This document shows, piece by piece, positions 8,226-16,916 of a DNA stretch of 64,000 nucleotides. A model generated the notes under the pieces. It saw nothing but the letters and a program-made list of their open reading frames with translations, had not been told where the DNA came from and did not search any database. The stretch comes from Endoryza sp044226045 (GTDB lineage Bacteria; Bacteroidota; Bacteroidia; Chitinophagales; Chitinophagaceae), in the NCBI GenBank assembly GCA_044226045.1, contig JBGAHR010000009.1:51811-115810 (forward strand), written 5' to 3'. The position numbers and the translations under genes are program-made. Each line of letters starts with the position of its first letter. Positions within the stretch are counted from its first letter, which is position 1.

Positions 8226-8323
8226 GGGAGCCCGAGTTTCGAATTTTTTGCCACTACAAAACCTTTGCTCATATCTTAAAATCAATATCGAGATATGGGT
8301 TGAACTCTTCGATGATACGCCAA

Positions 8324-8500
8324 TTACTTTCTTACTGATTTTTTTGATTTACTTGTCCCGGGACTCCTTTTCGAATCTACAGTCGTGTTCGAAAAACCAA
8401 TCACCTGGAGAAAGCGTAGAGCTGATTCCTTTGACTTTAAAACGCTTTCCCTGGCGTTTTTTATGGCATCCAACTGCTGTTTAATAGCTAATTCTGACAT
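8324..8500 (-). CDS. small protein of 58 residues, unknown
   Basis: ATG at 8500, TAA at 8324-8326. The first 35 residues (starting MSELAIKQQLDAIKNARESV and continuing LKSKESALRFLQVIG) are a regular charged helix pattern. The last 23 are Ser/Lys-rich and disordered (SKSKKSVRK at the end). The K-S-K-E-S-A-x-x-FL pattern resembles short Bacteroidota proteins of unknown role. It sits between repeat tracts in an otherwise gene-free gap, with no neighbour close enough to be in an operon. It might be a nucleic-acid-associated or antitoxin-like peptide, but nothing proves it. Confidence 0.45.
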   Translation of the reverse strand: MSELAIKQQLDAIKNARESVLKSKESALRFLQVIGFSNTTVDSKRSPGTSKSKKSVRK

Positions 8501-8639
8501 CAAATTGGTTTTCCGTTATTTCAATGACGTTTTGCAGGCAGGTAAGTGAGAGTCAACAAAGCTAACTACAAAATTTGTTTTACCTATAGAACCGCTTAAT
8601 TGTGTATAAATTTGATTGAAAAGCTAAAATTAATAGAGG

Positions 8640-9003
8640 ATTTCAGGGAGTGGGAGCGGAAAGAGAAAGGGAAACGGAAACGGAAAGAGAAAGGGAAACG
8701 GAAACAGAAAGAGAAAGGGAAACGGAAAGAGAAAGGGAAAGAGAAACAGAAAGAGAAACGGAAAGAGAAGCGCTGAAATCAGAGAGATTTTTGACTTTTT
8801 ACTTTTGACTTTTGAATTATGACTTTGCGTCCTTAGCGGTACTCGGCGTACTTCGCGTTCCTCGGGCGCGGGGACAATGCAGGAGCGGGAGTGGGAGCGG
8901 AAAGAGAAAGGGAAACGGAAAGAGAGCTGGTGCGGGAGCGAGAGCGAGAGCGAGTGCGAGTTTTGACTTTTCACTTTTTACTTTTGACTTTTACTTTTGA
9001 CTT
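8640..9003. repeat. composite repeat island (GAAACG hexamers, AAAAGTC heptamers)
   Basis: 8645-8775: GAAACG/GAAAGA/GGGAAA hexamers. 8786-8815: TTTTGACTTTT-type heptamers. 8818-8870: GCGTCC-TTAGCGGTAC units like those at 56401-56436 (inverted). 8880-8958: GAGCGGGAGTG and GAAACG hexamers again. 8960-9003: TTTTGACTTTTTACTTTTG heptamers running up to the trmB promoter region. No credible open frame. Confidence 0.8.
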
Positions 9004-9033
9004 TAACAGCCATAAACCCTTTACTTTGCGGCC

Positions 9034-9738
9034 ATGGGCCAAAAAAAGCTGATCCGCTTCGCAGAACTGGAAACATTTCCGAACGTTTTTCAATATCCGC
9101 CAGGCATGGCAGGCAAATGGAAGGAAGTCTTTAAGAACGACAATCCCCTCACCCTGGAGCTGGCCTGCGGCAAGGGAGAATACACGATTGGGCTGGCTCG
9201 CCTTTTCCCTGATCAAAACTTTATGGGAGTTGATCTGAAAGGAAACCGGCTCTGGGTAGGGGCCAAAACCGCCATCAAAGAAAATCTTCATAACGTAGCC
9301 TTTCTTCGAACTCATATCGATAAAATTGAAGAATACTTCAGTCTGGGAGAAGTAAGTGAAATCTGGCTCACATTTCCCGATCCGCAATTGCGAATATCGA
9401 GAGCTAAAAAACGTCTTACTCACCCGAAGTTTCTCCGGCATTACCAGAAAATACTGGTCCCGGATGCTGTGATCCATCTTAAAACCGACTCCCCGGTTTT
9501 ATACCGCTTTACCAAAAAGATCATCGAACTATACCATCTTCCGATTGTAAACGATTTGGAAGATCTCTATGCAACCAAACCGGAAAACCCGGTTCTGACT
9601 ATCCAAACCCATTATGAAAAGCTGGATATCGCGCAGAGTAACCGGATTCATTACCTTTCCTTCCGTTTACCGGCAACACCGCTTCCTGACCTGGATGAAG
9701 AAATTAAAAAGTGGACCGTTGAAACAGAAACTCATTGA
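9034..9738 (+). CDS. trmB: tRNA (guanine-N7-)-methyltransferase
   Basis: 234 residues. It makes m7G46 in the tRNA variable loop using S-adenosylmethionine. The SAM-binding start ELACGKGEYTIGLA (about 44-57) is the TrmB motif I, and GVDLKGNRLWVGAK is motif II. IWLTFPDPQLRISRAKKRLTH is close to the TrmB signature (W-x-x-FPDP...K-x-x-H-x-KRR). A TTACTTTG box ends only five bases before the ATG, so the transcript may have almost no leader. Its 3' end overlaps the next gene by 20 nt; the three genes to 10283 form one overlapping unit. Confidence 0.95.
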   Translation: MGQKKLIRFAELETFPNVFQYPPGMAGKWKEVFKNDNPLTLELACGKGEYTIGLARLFPDQNFMGVDLKGNRLWVGAKTAIKENLHNVAFLRTHIDKIEEYFSLGEVSEIWLTFPDPQLRISRAKKRLTHPKFLRHYQKILVPDAVIHLKTDSPVLYRFTKKIIELYHLPIVNDLEDLYATKPENPVLTIQTHYEKLDIAQSNRIHYLSFRLPATPLPDLDEEIKKWTVETETH

Positions 9739-9910
9739 AGGAACAGACTACTATTACAATGACGATGGATTCATTGTACTGACGGAACAATACCACCGGG
9801 AAAGAGGCTTTTGCTGTGGCAATGGCTGTTTGCATTGCCCCTTCGATTATGAAAGTGTTCCGGAACCCCGACGCTCCGAACTCATCAAAAAAAGAGAAGC
9901 CAATGGCTAA
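9719..9910 (+). CDS. small Cys-rich protein, DUF5522 type
   Basis: 63 residues from a TTG at 9719, inside the end of trmB; the frame has no ATG between there and the conserved core. The family core is KLIEGTDYYYNDDGFIVLT followed by the RGFCCGNGCLHCPF cluster, four cysteines and a His that look like a small metal site (zinc or iron-sulfur is inference). The family is short and mostly found in Bacteroidota, without assigned function. It overlaps trmB by 20 nt and the next gene by 8 nt, so translation is coupled across all three, which hints at a role near tRNA or DNA modification. Confidence 0.75.
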   Translation: MKQKLIEGTDYYYNDDGFIVLTEQYHRERGFCCGNGCLHCPFDYESVPEPRRSELIKKREANG

Positions 9911-10283
9911 AGCAAATGCAGCTGCCTTGAAGTCTGTTAAACCTTCCGGAAACAAAGAAGATAATTTCTTCGAGCAAGTGTATGCCGTCGCTCGCCAGAT
10001 TCCCAGGGGACGGGTCACCTCCTACGGAGCAATCGCCCGATGCCTGGGCGCCAAATCCTCTGCCCGCATGGTAGGCTGGGCCATGAATGGTGCGCATACC
10101 GTCAAACCGAAAATTCCTGCACACCGGGTGGTTAACCGAAACGGCATGCTCTCCGGAAAACATCATTTCGCCACTCCTACCCGCATGGAAGAATTGCTGA
10201 AAAAAGAAGGAATAAAAGTAAAGAACGACACGGTGGTGGATTTTGACAAGAAGTTTTGGGACCCGGCCAGTTTAATGCTGTAG
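9903..10283 (+). CDS. alkyltransferase-like protein (MGMT family, no catalytic Cys)
   Basis: 126 residues from the ATG at 9903, overlapping the previous stop by 8 nt. It is the DNA-binding half of the O6-alkylguanine transferase family: the helix-turn-helix core IPRGRVTSYGAIARCLGAK and the site IPAHRVVNRNGML. True MGMT has PCHRV; here Cys is replaced by Ala. This is the known state of ATL proteins such as the Thermus one, which bind alkylated guanine and hand it to nucleotide excision repair. It is therefore a damage sensor, not a repair enzyme. The acidic-basic first 25 residues are extra. Confidence 0.88.
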   Translation: MAKANAAALKSVKPSGNKEDNFFEQVYAVARQIPRGRVTSYGAIARCLGAKSSARMVGWAMNGAHTVKPKIPAHRVVNRNGMLSGKHHFATPTRMEELLKKEGIKVKNDTVVDFDKKFWDPASLML

Positions 10284-10285
10284 TC

Positions 10286-10446
10286 GGTTTATCGTTTCAC
10301 GTTCACCGTTTATCGTTTTGTCATATTCCATTACCAGGCGATTGAGTGCTTATTAGTTAAAATCGGCAGCTATTCTTTTCAAACTGCAAACCGCAAACTG
10401 CAAACCGCCAACCAACGTGAAACGATAAACCTGAAACGATAAACGG
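10286..10446. repeat. inverted heptamer-type repeat pair after the trmB unit
   Basis: 10286-10318 carries GTTTATCGTTTCACGTTCACC-type units. 10378-10416 carries AAACTGCAAACCGC heptamers, and 10417-10446 is AACGTGAAACGATAAACCTG plus a second AAACGATAAAC. The first and last blocks are inverted copies and could pair across some 100 nt, perhaps ending transcription of the preceding unit. 10447-10673 holds only the AT-rich upstream region of the kinase gene; a TTAACTTTAG near 10640-10650 is a weak -7 candidate. Confidence 0.7.
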
Positions 10447-10673
10447 ACGCAATTGATCACTTTTCTCGAAAACAATGTCTAAACGGTAGTCGCAAAGGCA
10501 ACCTTGTTTAACGGGTGTGCTGTGGATATGAAACATTCTTGACTTTGTTCAAAATGTTTACATACCCGGCACATCTTTTTTTTAATTTAAATCAAACTAC
10601 CACTCTCTCAACATTTCTTTTCTATTTCAATCTATTCGTTAACTTTAGCGCACGCGGCGGTTATTAGCACCCA

Positions 10674-13190
10674 TTGAAACTTTACATGACTTATTCTTTA
10701 CGGAATATTACTATCGCCGCCATTTCAGTACTGATCATAGTACTGTTAATTCTATTCTTTACCTACGATCTGTTGATAGCACAGGAAAAGGAGCAGGCGC
10801 ATATTGATCGCTCGCGCCATGCGATGCAACAATTGCAACCTGCCCTGCTGCACGCACAGGAACTGGAAACAGTTTGCAGTAAATTCGCGGAAAAAAGAAC
10901 CCCCACCCTGCTCCGAAGATTTGATGCCCTTCGGCTATTGATGGCAAGAGACTCGGTCAATTTCAGCCACCTGGCAGACAGCATTCCCGAAGACAGCCTG
11001 GAATATGTGCAGCTGGCCGGTATGATCCCAATTATCAGCCAGCGGGGAAGTCACCTGATTGAAATGAGCATAGACAGCTCGCTATCGAAGGATTCCTTGT
11101 TAGGCCTGGCTGATGAAAACGAAAGAAACATCACTTCTTTCATTCATTCCATTCAATCACTGGAGGATTCCAACAGACAGGTGCTGAATGCTTCCTATGC
11201 GAGCAGCCTCAATTTTACGCGAAAGACTTATCGTTACATCCGACTGATTCTTTTTATCCTGATCAGCCTGCTGGTGCTCGGATTTATTGTAGTATATAAA
11301 GATTTTCGTCGGGGACGAATGGCCAATGTATCGCTCACGCAATCAAACAGGGAACTGGAATCAAAAGTGAAAGAACAGGCCTCCCAGGCCCTGAGCGCAA
11401 AAAAACTGTCAGACTCCATTATCAACAGTTTGCCCGGAGTGTTCTTTCTGCAGGATGCATCCGGCAGATTCCTGTGGTGGAACAGAGATTTCGAAAAAAT
11501 TTCCGGATATGGTCCGGAAGATATCCGTAACCTCACGGTGCTGAACTTCTTCGACCCCGGCGATCATCAAAGCATTTCCGATGCCCAGCGGGTGGTATTT
11601 GAAACAGGGTCTGCACAAATAGAAGCGGTGGCCCTCACCCGTGATCAACGAAAAATCCCTTTCTACTTCAGCGCACAATTGATACAGCATGAAGGTAAAC
11701 CCTGCGTGATCGGAACCGGCATAGACATCACCGACCGGAAAAAGATCGAAAAGGAAAACGAGAATGTACGCCAACAACTGAACGAACGCATCAAGGAACT
11801 AACCACACTTTACAAGATCAGCCGGGTATTGGAAAACAAAGACTGGTCGATCCCCGAGCTGCTACAGGAAATCGTGCAGGTGCTGCCACAGGGCTGGCAA
11901 TACGAACCGATTACCGCAGCGAGGATTGTACTCGACGACCAGGAATTCAAAACAAGAAATTTTGACGAAGGACCGCACAAACAAATGGTAAGCTTTGCCA
12001 TTCCGGACGGACCTATTGGCAAAATAGAAGTCGTCTATTTAACCCGGATAGAAACAGACCGGCCGGATGTATTCCTGTCGGAGGAAAGAGACCTGCTGAA
12101 CATGACGGCGGAGATGATCTCCAGTTCTCTTTCCCGAAAGATCAAATCAGAGGCACTGACAAAATCGGAAGCGAACTTTCACACCATTCTCACTACAACG
12201 GACACCATTTACATTCTGCTGAATAATAACTTCAAAGTGATCAGTTATAATGATCGGGCACGTCTCTTCAGTAAACGAGAACTGGACATAGACCTCGCTG
12301 ATACTTCTGCTGACTTCATGAAAAAGTTCTCCCCCGACTATACTTCCGTTCTAACCGAATGGTTACTCGAAGCCAATCCCGGCGACCAGGTAAGCTACGA
12401 ACGCTCCTACCTCCAAGCCGACGGATCCCTGCATTGGTATGCCGTGAAAATGTTCCCCATTACCGCCACCGGAGAAACCGTATTCGGAATGATGCTGGCC
12501 ATTTCCGACGTAACAGCGCAGAAAAGAATGGAACAGGAAATACTGGATAAGGAAGTTCGTGCACAGAAAAACATTACCAGGGAAGTTTTAAAAGCACAGG
12601 AAAACGAACGGAACAAGATTGGCCAGGAATTGCATGACAACGTAAACCAGATACTGGCCAGCGCTAAACTGTACCTGAACATGGCCTACTCCGATCATCC
12701 TCAAAATCCGCATCTCATTAAGCAATCGATGGAATTGCTGGATGAAGTTATTTCGGAAATACGCAAGCTGAGCAGCCAGGAAGTAACACCGCTGAAAGAG
12801 ATTCAGTTGAAAGGATTGATTGAGTCTTTGGTGGACACCCTCAATTATAATTCCAATATTTCAGTTGAACTGATATACAGCCTTCCTTCGGATCAATCCA
12901 TTGAAGAAGATCTTAAACTCAATATATACAGGATCATACAGGAACAGATCAACAACATTCTCAAACATGCCTCTGCCAACCAGATTACGATATCGGTAGA
13001 AAAAATAAACAACAGCATTTCACTGACGATCGCAGACAATGGTGTCGGATTCGATCCCGGGCAAAAGCGAAGAGGCATTGGTATCTCCAATATGACAAAC
13101 CGGGTCGGCTCATATAACGGAGAAATTAATATCGACAGTTCTCCGGGCAACGGTTGCCGCGTACTGATCAATATTCCACTGGAAGTTTAG
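10674..13190 (+). CDS. membrane sensor histidine kinase with two PAS domains
   Basis: 838 residues. Membrane helices at about 10-30 and 187-208 enclose a periplasmic helical sensor (31-186). A coiled coil (215-250), a PAS domain (about 248-357, SIINSLPGVFFLQDASGRFLW), a GAF-like stretch (about 375-495) and a second PAS (about 505-625) follow. The kinase core is HisKA_3 type: ERNKIGQELHDN with phosphoacceptor His654, then N box NILKHA and G boxes DNGVGFD and GIGISNM. This NarL/DesK-type histidine kinase would phosphorylate a LuxR-type regulator, but none is encoded nearby. The signal is unknown. Confidence 0.92.
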   Translation: MKLYMTYSLRNITIAAISVLIIVLLILFFTYDLLIAQEKEQAHIDRSRHAMQQLQPALLHAQELETVCSKFAEKRTPTLLRRFDALRLLMARDSVNFSHLADSIPEDSLEYVQLAGMIPIISQRGSHLIEMSIDSSLSKDSLLGLADENERNITSFIHSIQSLEDSNRQVLNASYASSLNFTRKTYRYIRLILFILISLLVLGFIVVYKDFRRGRMANVSLTQSNRELESKVKEQASQALSAKKLSDSIINSLPGVFFLQDASGRFLWWNRDFEKISGYGPEDIRNLTVLNFFDPGDHQSISDAQRVVFETGSAQIEAVALTRDQRKIPFYFSAQLIQHEGKPCVIGTGIDITDRKKIEKENENVRQQLNERIKELTTLYKISRVLENKDWSIPELLQEIVQVLPQGWQYEPITAARIVLDDQEFKTRNFDEGPHKQMVSFAIPDGPIGKIEVVYLTRIETDRPDVFLSEERDLLNMTAEMISSSLSRKIKSEALTKSEANFHTILTTTDTIYILLNNNFKVISYNDRARLFSKRELDIDLADTSADFMKKFSPDYTSVLTEWLLEANPGDQVSYERSYLQADGSLHWYAVKMFPITATGETVFGMMLAISDVTAQKRMEQEILDKEVRAQKNITREVLKAQENERNKIGQELHDNVNQILASAKLYLNMAYSDHPQNPHLIKQSMELLDEVISEIRKLSSQEVTPLKEIQLKGLIESLVDTLNYNSNISVELIYSLPSDQSIEEDLKLNIYRIIQEQINNILKHASANQITISVEKINNSISLTIADNGVGFDPGQKRRGIGISNMTNRVGSYNGEINIDSSPGNGCRVLINIPLEV

Positions 13191-13196
13191 CCAGAC

Positions 13197-15131
13197 TTAC
13201 CAACCTATTCCATAGTCTTCTCCATGGTTGGAACTTCCACCCCAGAAGCTTCCATGCTTCCAATCAAAAAATATGGCGTTGATGGGTCCGCTGGTTCGAT
13301 CATCAAAGGAAAGAATATAACCCATTTTTTTCAGCTCTTCTCTCACTTTCTCCGGTGTTTTATCCTGCAGCAATAGACTGCCGGGTCTGGGTTTGCGGTC
13401 ATCTGTTTTGGTACCGCCTAATGATAACCACAATTGATTGGTGTTGATATTGGCAGCCTCGCAAGCCTGTTGTACTGTCATGCCAAACTCAACCATATTG
13501 AGGAAAAACTGGAGGAGGTTCTGATCCTGTGTATCTCCACCCTGCACGGCAAAACTGAGAAAGGGCTTACCGTCTTTTAAAGCGAGTGAGGGAGTAAGCG
13601 TTACTCTTGGTCTTTTTCCGGGTTCCACTACATTGAAAGGATTCAATACCGGATCAAGCACGAAGCTCTGCATACGCTGACTCATTCCAACACCCGTACG
13701 ACCGGCAATGCAGGCGGGCAACCATCCGCCACTGGGAGTAATGGATACCACCCATCCGTCTTTATCGGCCGCTTCCACAGAAGTGGTGCCCCGCCATAAA
13801 CGGTCATGATATGCTTCATCGAGCGGAAGATTCTCTGCATGGGCCCAATCCGAATGCTGACCGGTCATGCCTGTTCTCGAATCGTGTGCGGGAAGAAAAG
13901 ATGGATTTCTTTTATCGGTGGTATCAATGCTGTATCCTCGTTGTTTCAGCAGATCGAGCCAGGGGTTGGTCTTTCCTTCGAAGGGATATGGGTCACCCGG
14001 ACCGATATTCGGATCATTTTTATCTGGACTGATGAGCCGTGCCCTTTGCCTTGCATACTCTTTACTTAATAAACCCTTGATTGGTTCTGCCGGAGGAAAA
14101 TAGGGATCGCCATAATAAAAATCCCTGTCGGCGAAAGACAAATTCATAGCCTGGTATACCGTGTGAATGTATTTGGCACTGTTGTATCCCATTCCTTTCA
14201 AATCAAAATTCTCCAGGATATTCAGCGCCTGTAACATGGACGGTCCCTGGGTCCATTGCTGCAGTTTGTACACTTCGATTCCTTTATAGGTAACCATACT
14301 GGGCTCTTCTTCCAGTGGCTTCCATTTGGCCAGGTCTTCCATAGTGATCAAGCCTCCCTGTTCCTGGCATCCTCTCACAAATTCTTTGGCGATATCTCCT
14401 TTGTAAAAACGATCGTAGGCAGCCATGATCGCCTGCTTGCGGGTTTTCCCTTTCTTCAATGCTTCCTGTTCTGTTTCCACCATTTTGGTTAAGGTGGCCA
14501 GCAAATCTTTCTGAACGAAAAGCTCTCCGGCCTCGGGTGCTTCCCTTTTTTCTCCCAGGTGCGGAAGAAATACGGCCTTACTATATGGCCACTCCTTTAT
14601 TCTGTTCTTTCCGCGTTCCATCTGGTTGGCCGTTTGCGCTTCTATCGGATATCCGGCTGCCAGATCCATTGCCGGTGCCAGAACTTCTTTCAGACTGAGT
14701 GTTCCGTATTCGGCCAGCATATAACACAATCCCCCCGGCGTTCCGGGAGTGGTGGCAGCGAGAGGACCATATTCGGGTGGGAAATTGAAACCTTTGCTTT
14801 TGAAGAAATCAGCCGTGGCACCGGTGGGCGCTATACCCATTGCATTGATGGCAATGACTTTTTTTGTTTTGGGATTATAGATCAGTGCCTGCGTTTCTCC
14901 ACCCCAGCTGAGCACATCCCACATGGTGCAGGTAGCGGCGAGCATCGCGCAGGCAGCATCTACTGCGTTACCACCTTTTTGAAATACCATGGCGCCGGCC
15001 TCGGCAGCCAGCGGCTTGCCGGTGATCGCCATCCATTTTTTTCCATGAAGGGGTGGCTTCTGAGTTTGTTGCGCGCCAACAAAGGGGGTAAAACTGGTGA
15101 TGAAAAACAGCAGTATAAGCAGCTTCTTCAT
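13197..15131 (-). CDS. gamma-glutamyltranspeptidase family protein
   Basis: 644 residues with signal peptide (1-20, ends VGAQ), so periplasmic. N-terminal block GNAVDAACAMLAATCTMWDV and mid-region YGPLAATTPGTPGGL match the GGT/YwrD group. The autocleavage site is RGTTSVEAADKDG; the first Thr (about residue 448) would become the N-terminal nucleophile of the small subunit. The second residue after TT is Ser-Val rather than His-x-Ser-Val, so it is not a classic glutathione GGT; a cephalosporin-acylase-like or other gamma-glutamyl hydrolase is possible. A TATCTTTA box (complement of 15150-15157) gives a promoter 19 nt before the start. Confidence 0.88.
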   Translation of the reverse strand: MKKLLILLFFITSFTPFVGAQQTQKPPLHGKKWMAITGKPLAAEAGAMVFQKGGNAVDAACAMLAATCTMWDVLSWGGETQALIYNPKTKKVIAINAMGIAPTGATADFFKSKGFNFPPEYGPLAATTPGTPGGLCYMLAEYGTLSLKEVLAPAMDLAAGYPIEAQTANQMERGKNRIKEWPYSKAVFLPHLGEKREAPEAGELFVQKDLLATLTKMVETEQEALKKGKTRKQAIMAAYDRFYKGDIAKEFVRGCQEQGGLITMEDLAKWKPLEEEPSMVTYKGIEVYKLQQWTQGPSMLQALNILENFDLKGMGYNSAKYIHTVYQAMNLSFADRDFYYGDPYFPPAEPIKGLLSKEYARQRARLISPDKNDPNIGPGDPYPFEGKTNPWLDLLKQRGYSIDTTDKRNPSFLPAHDSRTGMTGQHSDWAHAENLPLDEAYHDRLWRGTTSVEAADKDGWVVSITPSGGWLPACIAGRTGVGMSQRMQSFVLDPVLNPFNVVEPGKRPRVTLTPSLALKDGKPFLSFAVQGGDTQDQNLLQFFLNMVEFGMTVQQACEAANINTNQLWLSLGGTKTDDRKPRPGSLLLQDKTPEKVREELKKMGYILSFDDRTSGPINAIFFDWKHGSFWGGSSNHGEDYGIGW

Positions 15132-15465
15132 GTGTGTTGGTTTTGTCTTTAAAGATAATCAGAACAGGCATAAAACAGGATGTGCCCGGTTATGAATGGG
15201 TCAAGATTGTGATTTACAGCAGCTCATAACAGTTGAACTGACCGGATTGTTCTATTGACCAACCATTTATATACCATATCATCTTGTGATATTATCGACG
15301 AATGGCTGGTTTTCTTCGGCAGACAACCGTTCTGTTAGTTGCAAATATCTCCTATAATGACAAACTTGCATCGTTAAATGGTGGTAACCCATTAAACAAA
15401 TAATCCAACCCTGATAAAAACCTTATCCAACCTTATGAAGGCCACGTTAAGAAAACTGTACTTCG
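15132..15465. other. divergent intergenic region
   Basis: 334 nt between divergent genes. It holds the TATCTTTA promoter of the leftward GGT-family gene at 15150-15157 and presumably the promoter of the rightward secreted protein. No repeat family, RNA structure or open frame of note is visible. Confidence 0.5.
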
Positions 15466-16707
15466 ATGAAAACTTATCGTGCCTTTTTAAAGTCAATTTT
15501 ATTGGCGGCTATCCTCTTTATCGGGATAAAGTCCGCCAGGAGCCAGTGTTCTGCTCCCACCCTCAGTTTTAATAACCCACAACTGATCAGCGGTACCGAC
15601 GGCGCTGTCAATGCCGTTTATCGATTTCCCTCGGTCATTCCGGATGTGGACGCCCTTGTGACCATCATGGGTTTGTCTGGCGGAGCCAGTCTCGCTGAAA
15701 TCGACAATACCACCGGCGCAGGTTATTATGACGCGTTTCAGCCCTATGTATGGGCCGGTGCGAACGACACATCTTATATCGACTGGAAAATTGCCTTTGT
15801 AAAAGCGGGAACATTTATTGACACTACCCTCGCTTGCCTGGCAGTAACCGCCATTGATGTGGACGGAGACAATTCACAACTGAAAGAGTTTGTAGAAGCG
15901 GCCACACCAGGTAGTTTTGGAGTGGATCCCTTCTCGGTACTGAGTGTTTCATTTGACGGAGTAAAGAGCAAGGCGATCGGACAAATTACAACCATCCCCC
16001 TGATCGATACCAACCATCGGGAAGCCATGTTTCAGATGAATTTCACCAACATCCATGAGCTGTTGTACCGTAACGGTGCCATTACTACCGGCGGATCGCA
16101 AATCAGGCAAACCTGCATCTACTTCAAACCATTTTTCCAGGAATACATTCTTCTTCCGGTGAGAATGCAAAGCTTTACCCTGAATGCCACGAGTGAAGGG
16201 AATCAACTCAGCTGGATCACCAGTGAAGAGCAGCAGCTGAAGTACTATACCCTGCAAAAAAGTACCGATGGCAGCCACTGGAAAGATATCAATACACAGG
16301 TGCCGCAGTACGGAAACACGACCAACAAATATGTATATGTTGACCGGGAACAACTGAATGTTTCCAGCTGGTACCGGATCAAACAAACCGATCAGAAAAA
16401 CAGGATCACCTATTCCAAAATAATCTTCGCCCCTGTTATAGAAAGTCAGGGTCGTGGAATGGTTTACAATAGTGTGGTGAGCGATCTGTTGACTATTCAA
16501 CTCGAAGCTTCACGCCCTTCCACTTTTCAAATATCCATCATGGATGCAACCGGTAAAATCGTTTCGCAGGAAACCAGGAACCTGTCTACCGGTATCAATC
16601 ATATAAATATCCCCATGAGTTCACAATTGCCGAAAGGTTTGTATCTGTTGTCTGTGAGAAATGCCAGTGAGCGTGCTTCCTTCTCGGGCAAATTGGTCAG
16701 GATGTAA
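15466..16707 (+). CDS. secreted protein with type IX sorting domain
   Basis: 413 residues. Signal peptide 1-26. Residues 27-225 form a domain without motifs I recognise, Asp/Gly-rich (AIDVDGDNSQ may bind calcium). Residues 235-330 are a beta-sandwich linker (LQKSTDGSHWKDI...YVYVDREQL...WYRIKQTDQ), very common before sorting tails. Residues 335-413 are a type A T9SS C-terminal domain (ISIMDATGKIV, then LPKGLYLLSVRNASERASFSGKLVR). It should pass the outer membrane by type IX secretion and be anchored or released. Role unknown; perhaps surface adhesin. Confidence 0.85.
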   Translation: MKTYRAFLKSILLAAILFIGIKSARSQCSAPTLSFNNPQLISGTDGAVNAVYRFPSVIPDVDALVTIMGLSGGASLAEIDNTTGAGYYDAFQPYVWAGANDTSYIDWKIAFVKAGTFIDTTLACLAVTAIDVDGDNSQLKEFVEAATPGSFGVDPFSVLSVSFDGVKSKAIGQITTIPLIDTNHREAMFQMNFTNIHELLYRNGAITTGGSQIRQTCIYFKPFFQEYILLPVRMQSFTLNATSEGNQLSWITSEEQQLKYYTLQKSTDGSHWKDINTQVPQYGNTTNKYVYVDREQLNVSSWYRIKQTDQKNRITYSKIIFAPVIESQGRGMVYNSVVSDLLTIQLEASRPSTFQISIMDATGKIVSQETRNLSTGINHINIPMSSQLPKGLYLLSVRNASERASFSGKLVRM

Positions 16708-16731
16708 TGAGCCAACCTTTGATATAGTCCT

Positions 16732-16760
16732 AAGCTCTCTTTTTAAGGGAGCTTTTTTTA
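16732..16760 (+). terminator. rho-independent terminator of the T9SS-tailed protein gene
   Basis: Eight-bp stem AAGCTCTC/GGGAGCTT (one G-U) with a 7-nt AT loop and a run of seven T, 25 nt after the stop. Confidence 0.85.
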
Positions 16761-16916
16761 TTTATTTAAAAAGTGAGCACTGCTTCTTTATCATTTTTCC
16801 GAAGCAGGTTCTTCTGTCCATTTATTGACCATTCTTTCACGCCGCCTTAACAGCTTTTCACATTTTGTGGTCGTCTATTTGATATGGGTGATTATTGATC
16901 ATTTATACTTTTTACA

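Noticed and set aside
7682..8484. Long frames on both strands (Arg/Glu or Ser/Phe/Leu-rich) around the tRNA-like RNA
   Set aside because: Low-complexity products of the repeat tract, without start signals; the RNA reading explains the region better.
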